NCBI GenBank assembly: GCA_040414495.1
Contig: JBEDUI010000161.1
Coordinates: 1-8,999, forward strand
Direction: 5' to 3'
DNA: 8,999 nucleotides
Source of the DNA: DATAVB01 sp040414495
GTDB lineage: Bacteria > Actinomycetota > Actinomycetes > Mycobacteriales > QHCD01
Part shown: piece by piece, positions 6,317 through 8,999 of the stretch
Layout: every line of letters starts with the position of its first letter
Numbering within the stretch: the first letter of the stretch is position 1
The notes under the pieces: model-generated
Told to the model about the DNA's origin: nothing
Database searches by the model: none
Seen by the model: only the letters and a program-made list of their open reading frames with translations
Program-made: the position numbers and the translations under genes

Positions 6317-6999
6317 CCGAATTGGAAAACGACATCAGGCTGACCGTCGCGCAGCTGCACGCCGAGCTCGTCCGGTACGGACTGGTGGCCTGGACCGCGG
6401 GGAACATCTCCGGCCGAGTGCCGGGGGCGGACCTGTTCGTGATCAAGCCCAGCGGCGTTTCGTACGACGAATTGACGCCCTCGAACATGATCCTGTGCGA
6501 CCTCGACGGCAATGTCGTGCCCGGCTCACCCGGCTCCGAACGTTCACCCTCGAGTGACACCGCCGCGCATGCGTACGTGTACCGAAACATGCCTGAGGTC
6601 GGGGGAGTAGTGCACACGCACTCGACCTACGCGACGGCGTGGTCCGCGCGCGGCGAGGCGATTCCGTGTGTGCTTACGGCGATGGCCGACGAATTCGGCG
6701 GTGAAATCCCCGTTGGCCCGTTCGCGATTATCGGCGATGATTCGATCGGCCGCGGCATCGTCGCGACTCTCACCGGTCACCGCTCGCGGGCAGTGCTCAT
6801 GCAGAACCACGGCGTTTTTACGATCGGCAAGGATCCGAAGGATGCGGTCAAGGCCGCCGTGATGACTGAGGATGTCGCCCGCACGGTGCACATCGCCCGC
6901 CAGCTCGGCACGCCGATTCCGATTCCGCCGGAAAAGATCGACGCGCTTTTCGACCGCTACCAGAATGTCTACGGACAGAAGCCACAAGGAGCCCTCTGA
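6313..6999 (+). CDS. araD: L-ribulose-5-phosphate 4-epimerase
   Basis: The 228-residue class II aldolase-like protein is close to the usual 231 residues of AraD. It converts L-ribulose 5-phosphate to D-xylulose 5-phosphate by retro-aldol cleavage using a divalent metal. Visible features are GNISGR (30-35), the phosphate-binding KPSGVSYDELTP (45-56), SPSSDTAAH (78-86), metal ligands His101 and His103 in VVHTHSTYATAW (99-110), Asp126 in ADEFGG as the likely acid/base, His166 in QNHGVFT (164-170), and the C-terminal catalytic-type Tyr220 in VYGQKP. L-fuculose-phosphate aldolase is a related alternative, but the SSDT segment, the C-terminal tyrosine and the flanking araA favour AraD. It starts within the kinase stop, with GAGGGGAAG upstream, and shares one base with the araA start. 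Confidence 0.95.
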   Translation: MTELENDIRLTVAQLHAELVRYGLVAWTAGNISGRVPGADLFVIKPSGVSYDELTPSNMILCDLDGNVVPGSPGSERSPSSDTAAHAYVYRNMPEVGGVVHTHSTYATAWSARGEAIPCVLTAMADEFGGEIPVGPFAIIGDDSIGRGIVATLTGHRSRAVLMQNHGVFTIGKDPKDAVKAAVMTEDVARTVHIARQLGTPIPIPPEKIDALFDRYQNVYGQKPQGAL

Positions 7000-8516
7000 T
7001 GCCCGCGCCCTTTACCGACTTTTCCGGTTTCGAGGTCTGGTTCCTCACCGGCAGTCAGGGCCTGTACGGCGAGGAGACGCTGCGCCAGGTCGCCGCCCAG
7101 TCGCAAGCGCTCGTCGAGACCCTCGATGCCGCTCCCGATGTGCCAGTGAAACTCGTCTGGAAACCCGTACTCACCGGCCCCGAGGCGATTCGCCGCGCGA
7201 TGCTCGACGCGAACGCCGACGACCGTGTTATCGGCGTCATCACGTGGATGCACACGTTCAGCCCGGCCAAAATGTGGATTACGGGGCTGCAGGAGCTGTC
7301 GAAACCGCTGCTGCACCTGCATACACAGGCGAACGTCGAATTGCCGTACGCCGATATCGATTTCGATTTCATGAATCTCAACCAGGCGGCGCACGGCGAT
7401 CGCGAATTCGGTTACGCCCTCACCCGGCTCGGTATTCGCCGCAAGACCGTCGTTGGTCACGTGACGAACCCCCGCGTCCAATCCCGGGTCGGTACCTGGA
7501 TGCGTGCCGCCGTCGGCCGGCATGCCATGGCCACCTTGAAGGTCGCGCGGTTCGGCGACAATATGCGGCAGGTCGCCGTCACCGAGGGTGACAAGACCGA
7601 GGCGCAGGCCAAGCTCGGCGTCGAGGTGAATACCTGGCCGGTGAACGAACTCGTTGCCGCGGTCGAGGGCGCGTCGGATGCTGAGATCGACGCTTTGATC
7701 GCCGAGTACGAGGATCTCTACAAGGTCGTCCCCGAATTGCGCCGCGACGGGGAGCGGCACCAGTCTTTGCGTGACGGCGCCGCGATCGAGCTGGGGTTAC
7801 GGGGTTTTCTCGAAAATGGCGGATTCGGCGCTTTCACCGATACGTTCGAGGATCTCGGTGGCCTGAAGCAACTGCCTGGTCTCGCGGTGCAGCGCCTGAT
7901 GGCCGATGGATACGGCTTCGGCGCCGAGGGCGATTGGAAGACCGCCGTGCTCGTGCGTGCCGCGAGCGCCATGGGGGCCGGATTGCCGGGCGGGGCGAGT
8001 TTGATGGAGGACTACACGTACGACCTGGTCGACGGCCGCGAGGCGATCCTCGGTGCGCACATGCTCGAAGTCAGCCCGTCTTTGACCAGCGCCCGCCCGA
8101 GCCTGGAAATTCATCCGCTCGGTATTGGCGCGCGAGAAGACCCGGTGCGGTTAGTGTTCACGGCCGACCCTGGTCCCGCTGTCGTCGTTGCGCTGGCCGA
8201 TCTGCGCGATCGTTTCCGGCTCACAGCCAATGTCGTGGACGTGGTCGAGCCCCGGGCACCGCTGCCTCATCTGCCGGTCGGGCGGGCGGTGTGGCATCCG
8301 CGCCCCGATTTCGAGACTTCGGCGACCGCCTGGCTCACCGCCGGCGCTGCCCATCACACGGTCATGTCCAACGCGGTCGGGCTCGAGGCCTTCGAGGATC
8401 TGGCCCGTATGGTCGGCATTGAGCTGGTCGTCATCGATGAGCACACCCGCGGTCGCGATATCGAGAACGTGGTGCGCTGGAGCCAGGCCTACTATCGCCT
8501 CGCCGAGGGAATTTAG
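6999..8516 (+). CDS. araA: L-arabinose isomerase
   Basis: The 505-residue protein matches the family length (about 500 in E. coli). It interconverts L-arabinose and L-ribulose in the cytoplasm with Mn2+ or a similar metal. The start FEVWFLTGSQGLYGEETL (8-25) and VIGVITWMHTFSPAKMWI (74-91) are family hallmarks. The four metal/catalytic residues are present: Glu310 in GFGAEGDWK, Glu337 in SLMEDYTYDL, His354 in GAHMLEVSP and His453 in GAAHHTVMS. They correspond to E. coli 306, 333, 350 and 450. AGGAG (6987-6991) lies seven bases before ATG 6999, and the TGATG junction with araD implies coupled translation. It is the last gene of the visible operon; no sugar transporter gene is in the window, so uptake must be encoded elsewhere. 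Confidence 0.97.
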   Translation: MPAPFTDFSGFEVWFLTGSQGLYGEETLRQVAAQSQALVETLDAAPDVPVKLVWKPVLTGPEAIRRAMLDANADDRVIGVITWMHTFSPAKMWITGLQELSKPLLHLHTQANVELPYADIDFDFMNLNQAAHGDREFGYALTRLGIRRKTVVGHVTNPRVQSRVGTWMRAAVGRHAMATLKVARFGDNMRQVAVTEGDKTEAQAKLGVEVNTWPVNELVAAVEGASDAEIDALIAEYEDLYKVVPELRRDGERHQSLRDGAAIELGLRGFLENGGFGAFTDTFEDLGGLKQLPGLAVQRLMADGYGFGAEGDWKTAVLVRAASAMGAGLPGGASLMEDYTYDLVDGREAILGAHMLEVSPSLTSARPSLEIHPLGIGAREDPVRLVFTADPGPAVVVALADLRDRFRLTANVVDVVEPRAPLPHLPVGRAVWHPRPDFETSATAWLTAGAAHHTVMSNAVGLEAFEDLARMVGIELVVIDEHTRGRDIENVVRWSQAYYRLAEGI

Positions 8517-8562
8517 GGTTTGGTCGTTGGCCGGGTTGGTCGTGACCGGGTTGGGTCGCGAC
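8516..8562 (+). repeat. Three imperfect tandem repeats after araA
   Basis: Three head-to-tail copies begin at the last base of the araA stop: GGGTTTGGTCGTTGGCC (8516-8532), GGGTTGGTCGTGACC (8533-8547) and GGGTTGGGTCGCGAC (8548-8562). The shared core is GGGTTGGTCG(T/C)GAC. The second and third copies each contain a small palindrome (GGTCGTGACC and GTCGCGAC). The function is unknown; the repeats may belong to a transcript-end or regulatory structure. Confidence 0.6.
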
Positions 8563-8574
8563 TGGCCCGCCAAC
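8526..8574 (+). terminator. Possible hairpin downstream of araA without T-run
   Basis: GTTGGCCGGG (8526-8535) can pair with CCCGCCAAC (8566-8574) with one bulged base, enclosing repeats 2 and 3. The location ten bases after the araA stop suits a transcript end, but no T tract follows, so this could equally be incidental to the GC-rich repeats. Confidence 0.25.
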
Positions 8575-8586
8575 GCCGATCCGGCT

Positions 8587-8592
8587 GATAAT
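8587..8592 (+). promoter_or_regulatory. Candidate -10 element for a leaderless hydrolase transcript
   Basis: GATAAT (8587-8592), within TGATAATGT, is one mismatch from TATAAT and ends eight bases before GTG 8601. Initiation at the usual distance would start the mRNA at or next to the start codon, as in leaderless actinobacterial transcripts. No clear -35 element or Shine-Dalgarno sequence is visible. Confidence 0.35.
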
Positions 8593-8600
8593 GTCGGGCC

Positions 8601-8999
8601 GTGACCGACGCGATTCCTTTGTGGCCAGCCGAATCCGTGCACAGCGATCGGCTCGAGCAGGAAATGCTTGTTCCCGAGCCGTGGCCGCATCGAATTCTGC
8701 GTAATGTCTCCGTCCCGACGTTGGAGCCGTTCCTGCCGGCCGCCGCGACGGCGACCGGGACCGGTGTTGTGATTTGCCCGGGCGGCGCGCACCACATTCT
8801 CGCGATTGACCACGAGGGCTACCAGGTCGCGCGGTGGCTGCAGGAACGAGGCATAGCCGCGTTCGTACTGAAATACCGCGTACTGCCGACACCGGAGAAT
8901 GACGAGGAATACCTGTCGACCAGGAATCGGGAGTTCGGAAAGCTCGCGGCCAAACTGGTCGAGCATTGGCCGGTCGTGCTGTCTGACGGCGAGCGTGCG
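8601..8999 (+). CDS. Alpha/beta hydrolase, acetyl-xylan-esterase/dienelactone-hydrolase-like (C-terminus beyond right edge)
   Basis: The frame is open from GTG 8601 to the window end, giving 133 residues. The in-frame TAA at 8589-8591 makes this GTG the first possible start; ATG 8664 is a weaker alternative with AGGA too close to it. GVVICPGGAHHILAIDHEGY (55-74), with its oxyanion-type PGG loop, and ARWLQERGIAAFVLKYRV (77-94) are typical of alpha/beta hydrolases related to acetyl-xylan esterases and often labelled endo-1,4-beta-xylanase B. No signal peptide is visible, so it probably acts in the cytoplasm, for example removing acetyl groups from imported oligosaccharides. The nucleophile Ser, Asp and His lie beyond the edge and could not be inspected. 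It is 84 bp after araA, on the same strand, which suggests a link to hemicellulose or arabinose use. Confidence 0.8.
   Translation, partial: MTDAIPLWPAESVHSDRLEQEMLVPEPWPHRILRNVSVPTLEPFLPAAATATGTGVVICPGGAHHILAIDHEGYQVARWLQERGIAAFVLKYRVLPTPENDEEYLSTRNREFGKLAAKLVEHWPVVLSDGERA

Noticed and set aside
8591..8600. ATGTCGGGCC as a fourth copy of the operator half-site, before the hydrolase gene
   Set aside because: Only seven of ten bases agree and there is no inverted partner; it is probably chance.
8151..8966. 271-residue minus-strand open frame
   Set aside because: It overlaps the end of araA and the start of the hydrolase on the opposite strand and has no recognisable domain.

Overview
The window is GC-rich and carries Shine-Dalgarno-led genes with strongly C/G-biased third positions. 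Together with a LacI-type regulator, an actinobacterial-style araB-araD-araA cluster and two Sec-exported proteins, this points to a high-GC actinomycete, probably a plant-matter or soil saprophyte. The genus cannot be named from the sequence alone. I see no phage, CRISPR, tRNA or rRNA genes.

Left part (1-2346): two divergent genes for exported proteins share a 116-bp, locally AT-rich intergenic region. The minus-strand gene, cut by the left edge, encodes a secreted phosphoesterase of the phospholipase C / acid phosphatase type. The plus-strand gene encodes a secreted concanavalin-A-fold protein resembling glycoside hydrolase family 16. Its C-terminal 25 or so residues look frameshifted.

Middle part (2347-3630): a zinc-free quinone-oxidoreductase-like MDR enzyme is preceded by a perfect hairpin-forming palindrome. 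It is followed by 253 bp without a gene. That stretch contains a 66-bp inverted-repeat element bounded by CTAG on both sides, ending at the ribosome-binding site of the next gene.

Right part (3631-8999): a LacI-family regulator, then a compact L-arabinose operon in the order kinase (araB role), araD, araA, with 4-bp and 1-bp overlaps. AraA converts L-arabinose to L-ribulose, the kinase makes L-ribulose 5-phosphate and AraD makes D-xylulose 5-phosphate, which enters the pentose phosphate pathway. Between the regulator and the kinase gene lie three copies of a 10-bp half-site arranged as two overlapping palindromes. This is the probable operator, and the LacI-family protein is the obvious candidate to bind it. 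After araA come three imperfect 15-17-bp repeats, then the start of an alpha/beta hydrolase of the xylan/acetyl-esterase type, cut by the right edge and possibly translated from a leaderless mRNA.

The region reads as a carbohydrate-utilisation neighbourhood of known families. I did not find a convincing new multi-gene system. The observations most worth checking are the overlapping operator, the CTAG-bounded inverted repeat, and the damaged C-terminus of the GH16-like gene.
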